In this document: in pieces, positions 8,060 to 17,628 of the stretch
How the letters are laid out: each line of letters starts with the position of its first letter
Numbering within the stretch: position 1 is the stretch's first letter
From: Capnocytophaga canis
GTDB taxonomy: Bacteria; Bacteroidota; Bacteroidia; Flavobacteriales; Flavobacteriaceae
NCBI RefSeq assembly: GCF_000827555.1
Contig: NZ_CDOI01000167.1
Span: forward strand, 1 to 33,347
DNA: 33,347 nucleotides
Direction: 5' to 3'
Notes under the pieces: generated by a model
The model's database searches: none
What the model was told of the DNA's origin: nothing
What the model saw: only the letters and a program-made list of their open reading frames with translations
Translations under genes and position numbers: made by a program

Positions 8060-8371
8060 CGCAAAAAAAGGAAGAAAAAAAATGAATATAACAGTATTAT
8101 TCAGTAAAAATCAAAAGAAACTTAACCTTGATTATTAACTCAATAAATGAGAAAAACAAAGATTAATATCTCTAAAATATACTTTTTAATTTAGCATTTA
8201 ACAAACATTTCGCACACAAGCAGATATAAAAAAATACGACTTTTTGTTTCGTATAATAAATCTAACTATCCTCGATAAATTTCTCTAAAAAACAGAACAC
8301 AGGAGCAACTTTCATATATATGCGATAATTCCTTAAATTCGATATAGACTTGAGAGTTAGAGTAATCAAAT
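8060..8371. other. Intergenic region, nothing recognisable
   Basis: This AT-rich stretch between rpoN and the GlsB/YeaQ gene has no open frame with coding character and no strong hairpin. Several A- and T-runs are present. I see no gene or repeat. Confidence 0.5.
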
Positions 8372-8408
8372 AAAAAAACTCCGAGATTAAAATTTAACCT
8401 CGGAGTTT
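8372..8408 (-). terminator. Rho-independent terminator of the GlsB/YeaQ gene
   Basis: On the minus strand AAACTCCGAG pairs with CTCGGAGTTT (10 bp, extended by G-U and two A-T pairs) and is followed by further Ts. It begins 12 bases after the stop codon at 8420. Confidence 0.9.
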
Positions 8409-8419
8409 CATTAGTTTTA

Positions 8420-8671
8420 TTAGGACTTTCTTTTAAAAATCAGATTCACTAAGAATAAGATAATAATGGCTCCTAAGGCTCCTGTAAGGATTGAACCAAC
8501 CCAACCTTCGCCCAAAGAAGCTCCAAAATGACCGAGTACCCAAGAGCCGACTGCTCCTCCGAGAATACCAACAACGATATTCCCCAAAAGCCCCAGACCG
8601 CTTCCTTTGTAAATCAATCCTCCTAACCAGCCAGCGATGGCTCCAATAATAATTGCTCCTAAAATAGTCAT
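8420..8671 (-). CDS. GlsB/YeaQ/YmgE-family membrane protein
   Basis: The 83-residue, very hydrophobic Gly-rich protein has the family pattern of three membrane segments. It starts ILGAIIIGAIAGWLGGLIYK, continues GLGLLGNIVVGILGGAVGSWVLG, and ends with a third helix ILTGALGAIIILFLVNLIF before a basic tail (KRKS). The family is annotated as transglycosylase-associated or stress-response inner-membrane protein; its biochemical role is not established. The start ATG is supported by a well-spaced upstream promoter, and the gene is monocistronic. Confidence 0.95.
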   Translation of the reverse strand: MTILGAIIIGAIAGWLGGLIYKGSGLGLLGNIVVGILGGAVGSWVLGHFGASLGEGWVGSILTGALGAIIILFLVNLIFKRKS

Positions 8672-8702
8672 AGATATTAAATATTTATTTGTTCATCTCT
8701 GA

Positions 8703-8734
8703 CAAAGATAGCACAAATACATTTAAAACACAAA
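8703..8734 (-). promoter_or_regulatory. Promoter of the GlsB/YeaQ gene with -33 and -7 boxes
   Basis: On the minus strand, TTTG (8731-8734) is followed after 20 bases by TATCTTTG (8703-8710), matching both halves of the Bacteroidota consensus TTTG / TAnnTTTG at near-normal spacing. The ATG at 8671 lies 31 bases downstream of the -7 box. This is one of the best promoters in the window. Confidence 0.7.
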
Positions 8735-8927
8735 TTATTTTACATTTATTTTTCATTTTTATTGAAATATAAAGCAGACACAACAGATTTTAGTAACATT
8801 TTAAACACGCTACCTTCTTACTAATTTACAAACAGATAGAAATCATATAACACTCCTTCAAGAAGAAAATATTGCGTAAAAAGCAAAATAAATTATTTTT
8901 ATTTATAATTAATCCAATTAAAATGTA

Positions 8928-8935
8928 TATATTTG
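8928..8935 (+). promoter_or_regulatory. Putative -7 promoter box of the heme-receptor operon
   Basis: TATATTTG matches TAnnTTTG and ends 38 bases before the ATG at 8974. It lies inside the in-frame extension that would result from translation starting further upstream, which argues for the 8974 start. I see no clear Fur-type operator. Confidence 0.55.
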
Positions 8936-8973
8936 CGCCTCGAAAAAAAATAGAAACACTATCATTTAATAAT

Positions 8974-11043
8974 ATGTTTAAATCATTACATCGCTATTTA
9001 TTTATTTTCGCAGGATGCTCAACTCCGCTGTGGGGACAAGATACCGAAACGACTAAAGACACAACAGTCCACACACTAAGCGAAGTAGTTGTTTCGGCAA
9101 CTCGTACATTACGTCAGCTATCGTCATTACCTTTGCAAGTGCAATTGGTAAAGGAAAAAGAAATCCGCAGTATTAATTCATCTCGCTTATCTGATATTTT
9201 AGCCGAACAAAACGGATTGGTAACCATCCCAGGACATGGGCGAGCAGGTAGGGAAGGCTTACAAATGCAGGGATTAGGAGCCGAATATACGCTTATTCTG
9301 ATTGACGAAATGCCTTTGATCGGAAGGTTTGTAGGGCAGATTGACCTAAATCGCGTTAGTATTGGAAATGTAAAACAAGTTGAAATTGTAAAAGGTGCTT
9401 CTTCAAGTTTATACGGAAGTGAGGCTCTAGCTGGGGTTATCAACATCATTACTCAAATACCTGAAGATGGTCTGAGAGCTAACGTAGGTTACAAGAAGAG
9501 CTCCTTTGCCACACATGATGCCTCTATGAATGTGGGATATCGTAACAAAAAGTGGGATATATCATCATTCTTCAATTTGTATGGAAGTGATGGATACAGC
9601 TTATCTGACCCTAAAACCCCCACTGTTCCGCCCTATTATAATACCACCGCACGAACCAAAGTCGGCTATCGTTTCAACGATAAAACCAATTTAAACATCT
9701 CAGGGAGGTATTTTCTTCAAGATCAGCAATTACACTCGGGAAATTTCAAAGGTGTAAGCAACATTACCGAATGGAATTTCCATTCTAAACTAAATAATAG
9801 GTATAACAACAAATGGAGTAGTTACTTTGAATTCTACCTAACCAACTACAAAACGGCTGAATACATCCCAAACAGACCCGATATCGCTAACAGAAGATTC
9901 GACCAAATTTTCCTACGTCCAGAAGTACGAGGTAAGTACTCACCAAAAAAAAACACAGATATTATTATGGGTGTGGGGGCAAATCTGGAAAGAGCTAAAA
10001 ATACGATTTTTATTTCCGACCCTCGGATGGAGTCATATTATACTTATGGTCAATTAGATACGTATTTAACTCCAAAAATGAACTTGATTGGAGGTTTTCG
10101 TTACGACTTACACAGTGAATACACCTCACAATTTAGTCCGAAAATCGCCTTAAAATACGATTTCACGGACAGAATAAGCTCTAAAATCTCTGTTGGATAC
10201 GGATACAAGGCTCCTGACTTCGAGAAATTGTACTACAACTTCACCAATTCCAATGCAGGATATTCGGTCTTAGGATATAACGCTGTAATAACAAGGCTCA
10301 TGGAAATGGAGAAAAATGGCGAAATATCAACTATTTACATTGACAAAGACAACTTTTTAAAATCAAAATTAGCTCCTGAAAGTTCTTTAAGTTTTAATTT
10401 TGGAATTGATTTAAAGCCCTTTTCAAATCTAAAATTACAGATGAATTTATTCCGAAACGACATAAAAAACTTGATAGAAACCCGTATGATTGCTCTAAAA
10501 AAATCCGGACAAGGGGTATACAGCTTTCACAATGTAGAAAAAGTTTATACACAGGGACTTGAAGCAAATGTATTATACTACCCTATTAACAATTTAAGTC
10601 TTTCGGTAGGATATCAGTTATTATACGCTAAGAATAAAACAGCTGAACGCCAGTTTGAAGAGAAAAAAGTATACGCGAAAAATGCTTCAGGAGAGGTTTT
10701 TCAGCTCCAAACAGACGACTATTTCGGTTTGTTTAATCGGTCAAGACATTCGGCAAACGTAAAGATTTTTTACCAAGTACCACGTTGGGATACTGACTTT
10801 AACATACGTGCCATCTATCGTGGAAAATACGGTGTTGTAGACACTAATTCTAATAAATATTTAGACTCTTATGATGAATTTGTAGAAGGTTACACAATGC
10901 TGAATATTGCTGCAAACAAACATTTTGGAGAGCGATACAGCATAGGGATAGGGGTTAATAACGCCTTAGATTATACCAATCCAAAGTATATTAGCAACAT
11001 ATCGGGACGTATTACGTATGCAAGTATGAATATTAATTTTTAA
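8974..11043 (+). CDS. HmuR-like TonB-dependent outer-membrane heme receptor
   Basis: TonB-dependent receptor for energy-coupled import across the outer membrane. From ATG 8974 it has 689 residues with a signal peptide ending near PLWGQ. A TonB-box-like segment (TLSEVVVSATRT), a plug domain (about 40-155, ending GSEALAGVINIIT) and a 22-strand-type barrel to the C-terminal aromatic strand (YASMNINF) follow. The barrel contains YKAPDFEKLYYNF, resembling the YRAP/FRAP box of heme receptors. The open frame extends upstream to 8872, but that part contains the promoter box and encodes no signal peptide, so I reject it. The HmuY-like lipoprotein gene starts 13 bases after its stop, which supports heme as the substrate (inferred). 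It lacks the N-terminal carboxypeptidase-like domain of SusC-type receptors. Confidence 0.9.
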   Translation: MFKSLHRYLFIFAGCSTPLWGQDTETTKDTTVHTLSEVVVSATRTLRQLSSLPLQVQLVKEKEIRSINSSRLSDILAEQNGLVTIPGHGRAGREGLQMQGLGAEYTLILIDEMPLIGRFVGQIDLNRVSIGNVKQVEIVKGASSSLYGSEALAGVINIITQIPEDGLRANVGYKKSSFATHDASMNVGYRNKKWDISSFFNLYGSDGYSLSDPKTPTVPPYYNTTARTKVGYRFNDKTNLNISGRYFLQDQQLHSGNFKGVSNITEWNFHSKLNNRYNNKWSSYFEFYLTNYKTAEYIPNRPDIANRRFDQIFLRPEVRGKYSPKKNTDIIMGVGANLERAKNTIFISDPRMESYYTYGQLDTYLTPKMNLIGGFRYDLHSEYTSQFSPKIALKYDFTDRISSKISVGYGYKAPDFEKLYYNFTNSNAGYSVLGYNAVITRLMEMEKNGEISTIYIDKDNFLKSKLAPESSLSFNFGIDLKPFSNLKLQMNLFRNDIKNLIETRMIALKKSGQGVYSFHNVEKVYTQGLEANVLYYPINNLSLSVGYQLLYAKNKTAERQFEEKKVYAKNASGEVFQLQTDDYFGLFNRSRHSANVKIFYQVPRWDTDFNIRAIYRGKYGVVDTNSNKYLDSYDEFVEGYTMLNIAANKHFGERYSIGIGVNNALDYTNPKYISNISGRITYASMNINF

Positions 11044-11056
11044 TTTTATATAAACC

Positions 11057-11671
11057 ATGAAAAAAATGTTTTTATTGGCAGGAATTCTTGCCACAGTTAT
11101 GTTCGTTTCTTGTTCTAAAGATGAGAAAAAGGAGGAGGCTCCAGCTACTTCGTATCAGTTCAAAAGTACTGAAAAAATCGAAGCTAAAAATATTGAAGCT
11201 GGAAAAGGAAGAAAAAAAGGCGAAAGAGGTACTGCTTTTGAAGACTTTTTAAAGTTCAACTTCTCCGAGAATAAAATTGTTGAAGGTGACAATTGGGATA
11301 TTGCTTTCAAAGGAACTACGATTATCGTAAACGGAGGCACACCTTCTGACCCTAAAATAAAAATTACAGGAAAAGGAGCTCTTTATGTGACCGATGGCAC
11401 TTTGGAAAGCGTAACTTCTGCAGAATTTGAAAAACTCAAACAAAACTCCTTGAATAATTTCAAAGAATGGGCAACATACACAGGCCATCCTACACATTTA
11501 ATTAAAGCTACGCCTGGAAAGATTCTTGTGATAAGAACTCATGATGAAAAATTTGTAAAACTTCGTATAGACAGTTATTACCAAAACAAAGCAGACTTAG
11601 AATCTGAAGCAAGTCATTTAACAACTAAAGATAAAGACGGATATTTTACTTTTACCTTTATTAAAGGTTAA
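11057..11671 (+). CDS. HmuY-like heme-binding lipoprotein
   Basis: The 204-residue protein begins with a lipoprotein signal (lipobox FVSC, cysteine 19). The mature part resembles the HmuY family: LKFNFSENKIVEGDNWDIAF is followed by KGTTIIVNGG, and the C-terminal half has KILVIRTHDEKFVKLRIDSY and a final FTFTFIKG strand. HmuY proteins are hemophores that bind heme at the cell surface and deliver it to HmuR. Directly after the lipid cysteine comes S-K-D-E, close to the export signal known to place Capnocytophaga lipoproteins on the cell surface; surface exposure is therefore inferred. It is the second gene of an operon with the receptor, 13 bases apart, and a strong terminator follows. Which residues ligate heme cannot be decided by eye. 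Confidence 0.85.
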   Translation: MKKMFLLAGILATVMFVSCSKDEKKEEAPATSYQFKSTEKIEAKNIEAGKGRKKGERGTAFEDFLKFNFSENKIVEGDNWDIAFKGTTIIVNGGTPSDPKIKITGKGALYVTDGTLESVTSAEFEKLKQNSLNNFKEWATYTGHPTHLIKATPGKILVIRTHDEKFVKLRIDSYYQNKADLESEASHLTTKDKDGYFTFTFIKG

Positions 11672-11695
11672 TAATTCGGTTTTCTTAGTACAAAT

Positions 11696-11730
11696 AAAGG
11701 GTAGTCCAAGTTTTTAGGACTGCCCTTTTT
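11696..11730 (+). terminator. Rho-independent terminator of the heme-uptake operon
   Basis: AAAGGGTAGTCC pairs with GGACTGCCCTTT over 12 bp (one G-U pair) around a 9-base loop, followed by TT and more. It starts 25 bases after the HmuY-like stop codon. Confidence 0.93.
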
Positions 11731-12084
11731 GTTATAAGAATAAAAAAATCAATGGATTAACCTGTAGCACATCTCTAAAAACAGACCTGTTATAAAATAA
11801 TTAAAAAAATAAAAAATACACTCAAAATTAATAGCAAACACACGAACACAAAACATATACTCAAAGGTCTAACGAAATAGTTCTAACACCTCATTTCAAA
11901 ACGATAGAGTATCTACACGGAGCTTTAAAGAACACAAAAAATAATGTAATAATTTTGTTTAACAAAAGATGTATTTGAGAATTAAATCCGCTTTGAAAAA
12001 AAACTTAGTAAGATATTTTTATAATTCCACAGAAAGTATTAACTTCGCCGATTGATTATTAATACTAAATTAGACATAACAAAA
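11731..12084. other. Intergenic region upstream of the PpiD-like gene
   Basis: No coding frame is convincing. TAACTTCG near 12039 is a one-mismatch form of the -7 box TAnnTTTG, 38 bases before the ATG at 12085, and could be its promoter. Otherwise the region is AT-rich without clear structure. Confidence 0.45.
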
Positions 12085-14202
12085 ATGGCAATTCTTGAAA
12101 AAATTAGAAACCGTACCGTATTTCTTATTGCGATTATAGGGTTAGCTCTTTTCGCTTTCGTAATCTCTGACTTCATTGGTTCAGGACGATTCGGTAATTG
12201 GCAAACTACTGAAATTGGAACTGTGAACGGAGAAGATGTTTCCATTGATGCTTTCCGCTTTCAGGTGGAAAACGCCGTTCAAGGAGCAGGTGGACAAGCA
12301 AGTAGCCTTGAAGCTGCAAAATACGTATGGGAACAAAACGTTCGTAGCATCCTTTTAAAACAACAATTTGAAAAATTGGGATTAAGCATTGAAAAAGATC
12401 AAATTTTGTCAGTGTTAGCTAAGAGTCCTTTGGCTCAAAGCCCTGAATTTACGAATGATCTTGGTGTATTTGATCCTTCAAAATTTATCAGCTATTTAGC
12501 CACACTGAAAGCAAGTAACCCGCAAGCTTACCAAGAATGGAAAATGCAAGAAAATGCACTTGTTGAAACTGCGAAGCAACAAATGTACTTCAACTTAATC
12601 CGTGCTGGATTAGGAGTTACAAACGCTGAAGCTGAAATCGCTTATCACCAAGAACAAGACAAAGCCGACATAAAATTCGTAGCCTTGCAGTACAGTTCAA
12701 TCCCTGACAGCACTGTATCGGTGAGTGACAGCGACATCAAAGCATACATCAGCAAAAACAAAAAACAATTCGAGCAAGAGGCTTTCAGAAACATCCAGTA
12801 CATTGTAGTGAACGAAAAAGCTTCTGCTGAGGATATTGAAGCTGACAAAGCATCCTTATTACGTTTATTGGAGCCACAAGTGGTATACAACAACAACACA
12901 AACTCAAATGACACCATTGGAGGATTTGCCAACGTAAAAAACATCCGTGAGTTTATTGAGAAAAATTCTGATTCTCCTTATGACTCGCTATACGTAACTA
13001 AGTCAGAATTACCAACTGTATATGCTGACACCTTATTTGCTCTACCAGTAGGAAAAACTTTTGGACCTTACGATGATAACGGAGTGCTGAAACTATCACG
13101 CATGGTTGACAAAGAAACCAACGGTGCTGTAAAGGCAAGTCATATATTGATAGCTTACGCAGGAAGTCGTGCAGCAAATGAGAATACAACACGCACCAAA
13201 GAAGAGGCTCTTGCAAAAGCTAACGAAATTTTAGCAAAGGCTCGGAAGGAAGGAGCTGATTTTGCTGAGTTGGCAAGAGAAAACTCAGAAGAACCAGGAG
13301 CAAATTACAGTGGTGGTGATTTAGGTTTCTTTACCCGCGGACGCATGGTTAAGCCTTTTGAAGATTTCGTATTTACAAATAAGGTTGGACACATTGGAGT
13401 AGTTGAAACAGATTTCGGATTCCACGTTGTACGAGTTACTGAAAAAGCAAATGCCGTACAAATAGCAACCATCACAAGAAATATTGAACCGTCAGAAACA
13501 ACACTAAACGATTTGTTCACAAAGGTTTCTAAGTTTGAAATGGACGCTTTAGCAGATGTTAAAAACTTTGGTGAAGTAGCTAAAAAATCAGACTTAACAG
13601 TGCTTCGTGCTGACAACCTAAAACAAAATGACGAATACATCATTGGATTAGGCAACAACCGACAAATTGTACAGTGGCTTTTCCAAGAAGACACTAAAGT
13701 GGGTGACATCCGTAAATTCACTGCAGGAGGAAGCTACATCGTAGCTCAATTGACAAAAAAAGGAGAGAAAGGCGTTTCTTCTGTCCAAGATGCGGCTCCA
13801 TTTGTAAAACCAATTCTTATACGTGAGAAAAAAGCTGAAATATTAGCTGAAAAAGCAAAAGGAGCTTCCTTAGATGCAATTGCTTCTGCAAATAATGCCG
13901 AAGTAAGAACTGCTACAGGTCTGTCAATGAATAATCCAACTATCATCGGTGAAGGTCGTGAACCAAAAGTAGTAGGGACAGTGTTTGCTTTGAAACAAGG
14001 ACAAACCTCCAAACCTATTGAGGGTGAGAATGCTGTGTACGTAGTAGAAGTTACTGCAATCTCTCCTGCTCAAGCTCCAAGTGATTTAAACTCACAACGC
14101 AAAAGTTTAGAGACACTAAAAGTGAGTCGTGCATCACAAGAGGTGTACAACGCACTTAAAAACGCAGCTGAAATCAAAGAAAATCTAAGTAGTTTCTATT
14201 AA
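12085..14202 (+). CDS. PpiD/SurA-like periplasmic peptidyl-prolyl isomerase
   Basis: Membrane-anchored periplasmic foldase that helps outer-membrane and secreted proteins fold. From ATG 12085 it has 705 residues. A short cytoplasmic tail (MAILEKIRNRT) and one transmembrane helix (VFLIAIIGLALFAFVISDFI) are followed by a SurA_N/PpiD-type helical domain (about 40-230). A parvulin domain (about 350-455) contains VKASHILIAY, GADFAELARENSEEP, GGDLGFFTRGRMVKPFED and ETDFGFHVVRV. A second, degenerate helical/parvulin-like region extends to the C-terminus. An in-frame TTG at 12052 would add 11 polar residues and is not favoured. Topology and the single canonical parvulin domain match PpiD rather than SurA. 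It is monocistronic with its own terminator. Confidence 0.92.
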   Translation: MAILEKIRNRTVFLIAIIGLALFAFVISDFIGSGRFGNWQTTEIGTVNGEDVSIDAFRFQVENAVQGAGGQASSLEAAKYVWEQNVRSILLKQQFEKLGLSIEKDQILSVLAKSPLAQSPEFTNDLGVFDPSKFISYLATLKASNPQAYQEWKMQENALVETAKQQMYFNLIRAGLGVTNAEAEIAYHQEQDKADIKFVALQYSSIPDSTVSVSDSDIKAYISKNKKQFEQEAFRNIQYIVVNEKASAEDIEADKASLLRLLEPQVVYNNNTNSNDTIGGFANVKNIREFIEKNSDSPYDSLYVTKSELPTVYADTLFALPVGKTFGPYDDNGVLKLSRMVDKETNGAVKASHILIAYAGSRAANENTTRTKEEALAKANEILAKARKEGADFAELARENSEEPGANYSGGDLGFFTRGRMVKPFEDFVFTNKVGHIGVVETDFGFHVVRVTEKANAVQIATITRNIEPSETTLNDLFTKVSKFEMDALADVKNFGEVAKKSDLTVLRADNLKQNDEYIIGLGNNRQIVQWLFQEDTKVGDIRKFTAGGSYIVAQLTKKGEKGVSSVQDAAPFVKPILIREKKAEILAEKAKGASLDAIASANNAEVRTATGLSMNNPTIIGEGREPKVVGTVFALKQGQTSKPIEGENAVYVVEVTAISPAQAPSDLNSQRKSLETLKVSRASQEVYNALKNAAEIKENLSSFY

Positions 14203-14226
14203 TATTTTTGGAGATTTACAGAAAAA

Positions 14227-14268
14227 CGAGGACTTGCTAATACTGATATTAACAAGTCCTTGTTTTTT
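14227..14268 (+). terminator. Rho-independent terminator of the PpiD-like gene
   Basis: CGAGGACTTG and CAAGTCCTTG pair over 10 bp (one G-U). The loop contains a second small stem (TAATA/TATTA), and TTTTTT follows. It lies 24 bases after the stop codon. Confidence 0.92.
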
Positions 14269-14322
14269 ATGCTTTAGCAAAAGAGTAGTGATTAACAACT
14301 AACAATTGACAATTAACAAAAA

Positions 14323-15087
14323 ATGAAAATCATATCTTACAATGTAAACGGCGTACGTGCCGCAATGACTAAAGGTCTTATCGAATGGCTACAGAGTGCA
14401 AATCCCGACGTACTTTGCTTACAAGAAATCAAAGCTTTAGAGTCTCAAATTGAAAAAGAAGCCTTTGAGGCTTTGGGTTATAAATACCAATATTGGCATA
14501 GTGCCGAAAAAAAGGGATATAGTGGCGTAGCTATTCTTTCTAAGACGAAACCTATTCATGTAGAGATTGGAAGTGGTTTGGATTACATGGACAAAGAAGG
14601 GCGTATCCTCCGTGCTGATTATGGCAGTCTTTCGGTGATGAGCTTATATTTACCTTCGGGGACGAACATTGATCGTTTGGACTTCAAACTCACTTTTATG
14701 GCCGATTTTCAGAAATATATAGACAATCTAAAAGTGTCTTTCCCTAATTTGATTATCTGCGGAGATTATAATATCTGCCATCAAGCGATTGATATTCACG
14801 ACCCTATCCGAAATGCCAATGTATCTGGATTTTTACCTGTAGAACGGGAATGGTTGGATGGATTTATGAAAAGTGGGTTCATTGATAGTTTCCGATATTT
14901 TAATAACGCGCCACACAATTATTCGTGGTGGTCGTACCGAGCCAACGCTCGTAACAATAACAAAGGGTGGCGTATTGATTATAATTTAGTTGCTCAACCT
15001 CTTGAAAATCGTTTGCTACGGGCTACCATACTACCCGAAGCAAAACATAGTGACCACTGCCCTATCTTAGTTGAAGTCGCAGATTAA
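14323..15087 (+). CDS. xth: Exodeoxyribonuclease III
   Basis: Exonuclease III family apurinic/apyrimidinic endonuclease, which cuts DNA 5' to abasic sites during base-excision repair. The 254-residue protein carries all hallmark motifs: ISYNVNGVRA (4-13), LCLQEIKA with the metal-binding Glu (35), LPSGTNIDRLD (110-120), ICGDYNICHQAIDI (145-158), GWRIDYNL (215-222) and the catalytic KHSDHCPI (241-248). Length is normal. The leader has an AT-rich repeated AAC/AATT pattern and no clear -7 box. The gene lies in the same window as ung, also a base-excision enzyme, but about 12 kb away and not in an operon with it. It is convergent with the next gene. Confidence 0.97.
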   Translation: MKIISYNVNGVRAAMTKGLIEWLQSANPDVLCLQEIKALESQIEKEAFEALGYKYQYWHSAEKKGYSGVAILSKTKPIHVEIGSGLDYMDKEGRILRADYGSLSVMSLYLPSGTNIDRLDFKLTFMADFQKYIDNLKVSFPNLIICGDYNICHQAIDIHDPIRNANVSGFLPVEREWLDGFMKSGFIDSFRYFNNAPHNYSWWSYRANARNNNKGWRIDYNLVAQPLENRLLRATILPEAKHSDHCPILVEVAD

Positions 15088-15128
15088 CAATCGATTTCAA
15101 TTACTACATACAACATTAAAAGACTATC

Positions 15129-15181
15129 AAAAAGAACAGTGAGCAATCATTCCAAAGGACAAGAATGACTACTCACTGTTC
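15129..15181 (-). terminator. Rho-independent terminator of the large outer-membrane receptor gene
   Basis: On the minus strand GAACAGTGAG pairs perfectly with CTCACTGTTC (10 bp), an inner TCATTC/GAATGA stem extends it, and TTTTTGATAG follows. It lies 59 bases past the stop at 15241. The plus strand has only a short mixed T-tract, so use by xth transcripts is possible but weaker. Confidence 0.88.
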
Positions 15182-15240
15182 GTTGTTTATCGGAATCTTC
15201 TATACTTCACAGAAGAATACAAATAGCATACAGGAATTAT

Positions 15241-17628
15241 CTATTTTTGATTATTAAACTGATATTTCAGAGAAAAACCTACATATGGGCGATATGTCAT
15301 TTTAGTTTGTTTTGAAAAATTCTCACCAACATTAGTTTTGGTATATCGATACGAATCAAAGACATTACTTCCAAACAAACTCAAACTCCATCGGTTGTCC
15401 TTCCACGTTTTTGTAAAGGAGGCATTGGTCAGGAATATTGCTTCTACATTGTTTTGCAAGTCTTTTGTTGGCGACTGATATCCCATATTCACACGGAGTA
15501 AAAAATTACGCGGTAACCGCAGCGTATGGTTGAGTTTAGCATTGAATCGCCATTGCTCAATAGGGTAGGAGTTTGCGTCTACTTCAAGATCTTGACGGTA
15601 ATGATAGGCGGTAAACGAAGCGTTGACATTCCACCATTTAAAAACATCAACTCCTGCCATAAGCTCTATTCCTGTAGCCCACGAAGAGCCTACGTTCTCT
15701 CGTGTGATGAGCAGCATATTATCTCGATACACTCGACTGTAGGGGCTCATTATATCGTGTTGATTACGAGTAAACATTTCTATGGAAACGAAATCCTTCC
15801 CCCATGAATTTTTATACGCTAATTCATAGGAATCCGTGTAACTGGGCAACAGACGACTATTCCCAGTTAAGAACGAATATCTATCATTCCAAACAAAAGC
15901 TGGTACCAATACCCAATACTCTGGACGACTGATTCTACGACTGTAATTTCCACTAATTTGACTATTCTGAGAAAAACTATACAGCAAATGCACTGATGGA
16001 AACCAATCCGTAAAATTCTTTTTAAAACGATCATTTTTCCTTACCCCTTGCTGATTATCAAAAGAATATATTATATCTCGAGCTGTATGTTCCGAACGTA
16101 GACCTAATTTATATTCAAATTTGCCGAACGAACTCTTAAAGCTAAAATACCCTGCATAGATATTCTCCTTGTAGTTAATAACTTGGTTTTCAGAAACATC
16201 TTTCGAAGTTTCTACTATACGATCTCCTTTAAAAAACCCGCTTTCAGTAGTAATTTCTGGAATATGATCGGTTTCGATATCTACCCCAGCTTCAATACTT
16301 GTAGCGTCAGTTAGTGGTAGCTCGTATTCCAAAATACTTTTCGTGAAAATTTCATTTTTTTCTGAACTTTTATTTCCAAAAACCGTATTTTCCTTTGGGC
16401 TAATGACATGACCTTTAGTAAAATCATCACTACTTCCAATAAAAAAGGTATATCCTGAATTTAACTTCAAAAAATGGGATTTATCCTTATTAAAAAAATG
16501 CGAATATTCTAAATTAGCACCCCAATTTTGATATAAAAATTGATTATCAACATCCATAAGAAAATCCTTTGACGAAAGTAAATTACCCTCTTTATCAAAT
16601 GTATTTTCAGAAATTTGTGTTTTATCTATCTTTTTTTCTTTCTTTCTAAAAGGAACATAGTCTATTGAAACATCGATAAAATCGCGATCGGTGATGTCAT
16701 AATTAAATCCAAAATCAATGAAGGAATTATTCATATTGGCTTTGTATTCACTATTGAATAAAGTTTCAAAACGCTTCCCATCGGGAGCATACACATTGCT
16801 TATTCCTTGTGAACGAGAATCTCCCCAATGGTGATCGGCAATATTTCCCGAAACATGCCAACCTCCTTTTTTGCCCTTTTTATCAATGGAATAAGAAAAG
16901 CTTTTTCTTTCCAATGTATTAAATTCAGCTGAAAGATTGATAGCATACCCTTCCAATTTATTCTTTTTCAGCACAACACGTATGATTCCTGCCGTTCCCG
17001 AAGCACTGTATTTAGCAGACGGATTGGTAATAATATCTATTTTCTCAATCTGTGAGGCGTCGAGCGTTCGTAGACGTTCCTGCCCGTCTTTGGCGATGAT
17101 TCCATTAATATATACAGTAAAAGTTCCTCCCTCACGATACGTAATCCTACCATCTACACTTACGTTCAATGAAGGCACATTGGTAAGCAAATCTATTGCT
17201 GTATTCGCCTCTGGAAAAGCCGAGGCATTGATAGTTTTACGATCTACTTGATACGAGAAAGCTGCTTTTCGACCTTCTACCACCACTTCTTCAATTTGTT
17301 GAACGGAAAGATGCAATAAAACATCACCCAAATTTGTTTTTGAAACATTGATTGACAAAGGTTTAGTAACATCTTCATATCCAACAAAACTGATTTTCAA
17401 TGTATATTCTCCGAAAGGAATGTTTTTTAATAAAAATTTTCCGTTTTCATCAGAAATAACTCCAAAATTTCGGTTTTTATTATCAGAGGAGAAAAGCGAA
17501 ACTTCTGTGTATGGCAATACTTCTTTACTTTCAGCATCTACAATTCGTCCTGAAACTGTACCAGTCTGAGCAAAAACAACAGTCGTAAAAAGAAAGAAAA
17601 TCAAAAATGTTAATCGGTTCATTTTCAT
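15241..17628 (-). CDS. TonB-dependent receptor-like outer-membrane barrel protein
   Basis: The 795-residue protein has a signal peptide (MKMNRLTFLIFFLFTTVVFA, cleaved before Q21). A carboxypeptidase-regulatory-like beta-sandwich (about 24-105: TVSGRIVDAESKEVLPYTEV, then GEYTLKISFVGYE) is followed by a link with QQIEEVVVEGRKAAFSYQVD and a plug domain (about 125-220, with SGTAGIIRVVLKKN). The remainder is a long barrel ending in the C-terminal strand GFSLKYQFN. This architecture is the outer membrane beta-barrel family common in Flavobacteria, related to SusC but shorter. The substrate cannot be inferred: no SusD-like lipoprotein is adjacent. It may be co-directional with the lipoprotein gene upstream, but a strong terminator lies between them, so it is probably transcribed alone. 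Confidence 0.92.
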   Translation of the reverse strand: MKMNRLTFLIFFLFTTVVFAQTGTVSGRIVDAESKEVLPYTEVSLFSSDNKNRNFGVISDENGKFLLKNIPFGEYTLKISFVGYEDVTKPLSINVSKTNLGDVLLHLSVQQIEEVVVEGRKAAFSYQVDRKTINASAFPEANTAIDLLTNVPSLNVSVDGRITYREGGTFTVYINGIIAKDGQERLRTLDASQIEKIDIITNPSAKYSASGTAGIIRVVLKKNKLEGYAINLSAEFNTLERKSFSYSIDKKGKKGGWHVSGNIADHHWGDSRSQGISNVYAPDGKRFETLFNSEYKANMNNSFIDFGFNYDITDRDFIDVSIDYVPFRKKEKKIDKTQISENTFDKEGNLLSSKDFLMDVDNQFLYQNWGANLEYSHFFNKDKSHFLKLNSGYTFFIGSSDDFTKGHVISPKENTVFGNKSSEKNEIFTKSILEYELPLTDATSIEAGVDIETDHIPEITTESGFFKGDRIVETSKDVSENQVINYKENIYAGYFSFKSSFGKFEYKLGLRSEHTARDIIYSFDNQQGVRKNDRFKKNFTDWFPSVHLLYSFSQNSQISGNYSRRISRPEYWVLVPAFVWNDRYSFLTGNSRLLPSYTDSYELAYKNSWGKDFVSIEMFTRNQHDIMSPYSRVYRDNMLLITRENVGSSWATGIELMAGVDVFKWWNVNASFTAYHYRQDLEVDANSYPIEQWRFNAKLNHTLRLPRNFLLRVNMGYQSPTKDLQNNVEAIFLTNASFTKTWKDNRWSLSLFGSNVFDSYRYTKTNVGENFSKQTKMTYRPYVGFSLKYQFNNQK

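Noticed and set aside
8872-8973. Upstream start for the heme receptor
   Set aside because: It contains a promoter box and lacks a signal peptide at its N-terminus; the ATG at 8974 is followed by one.
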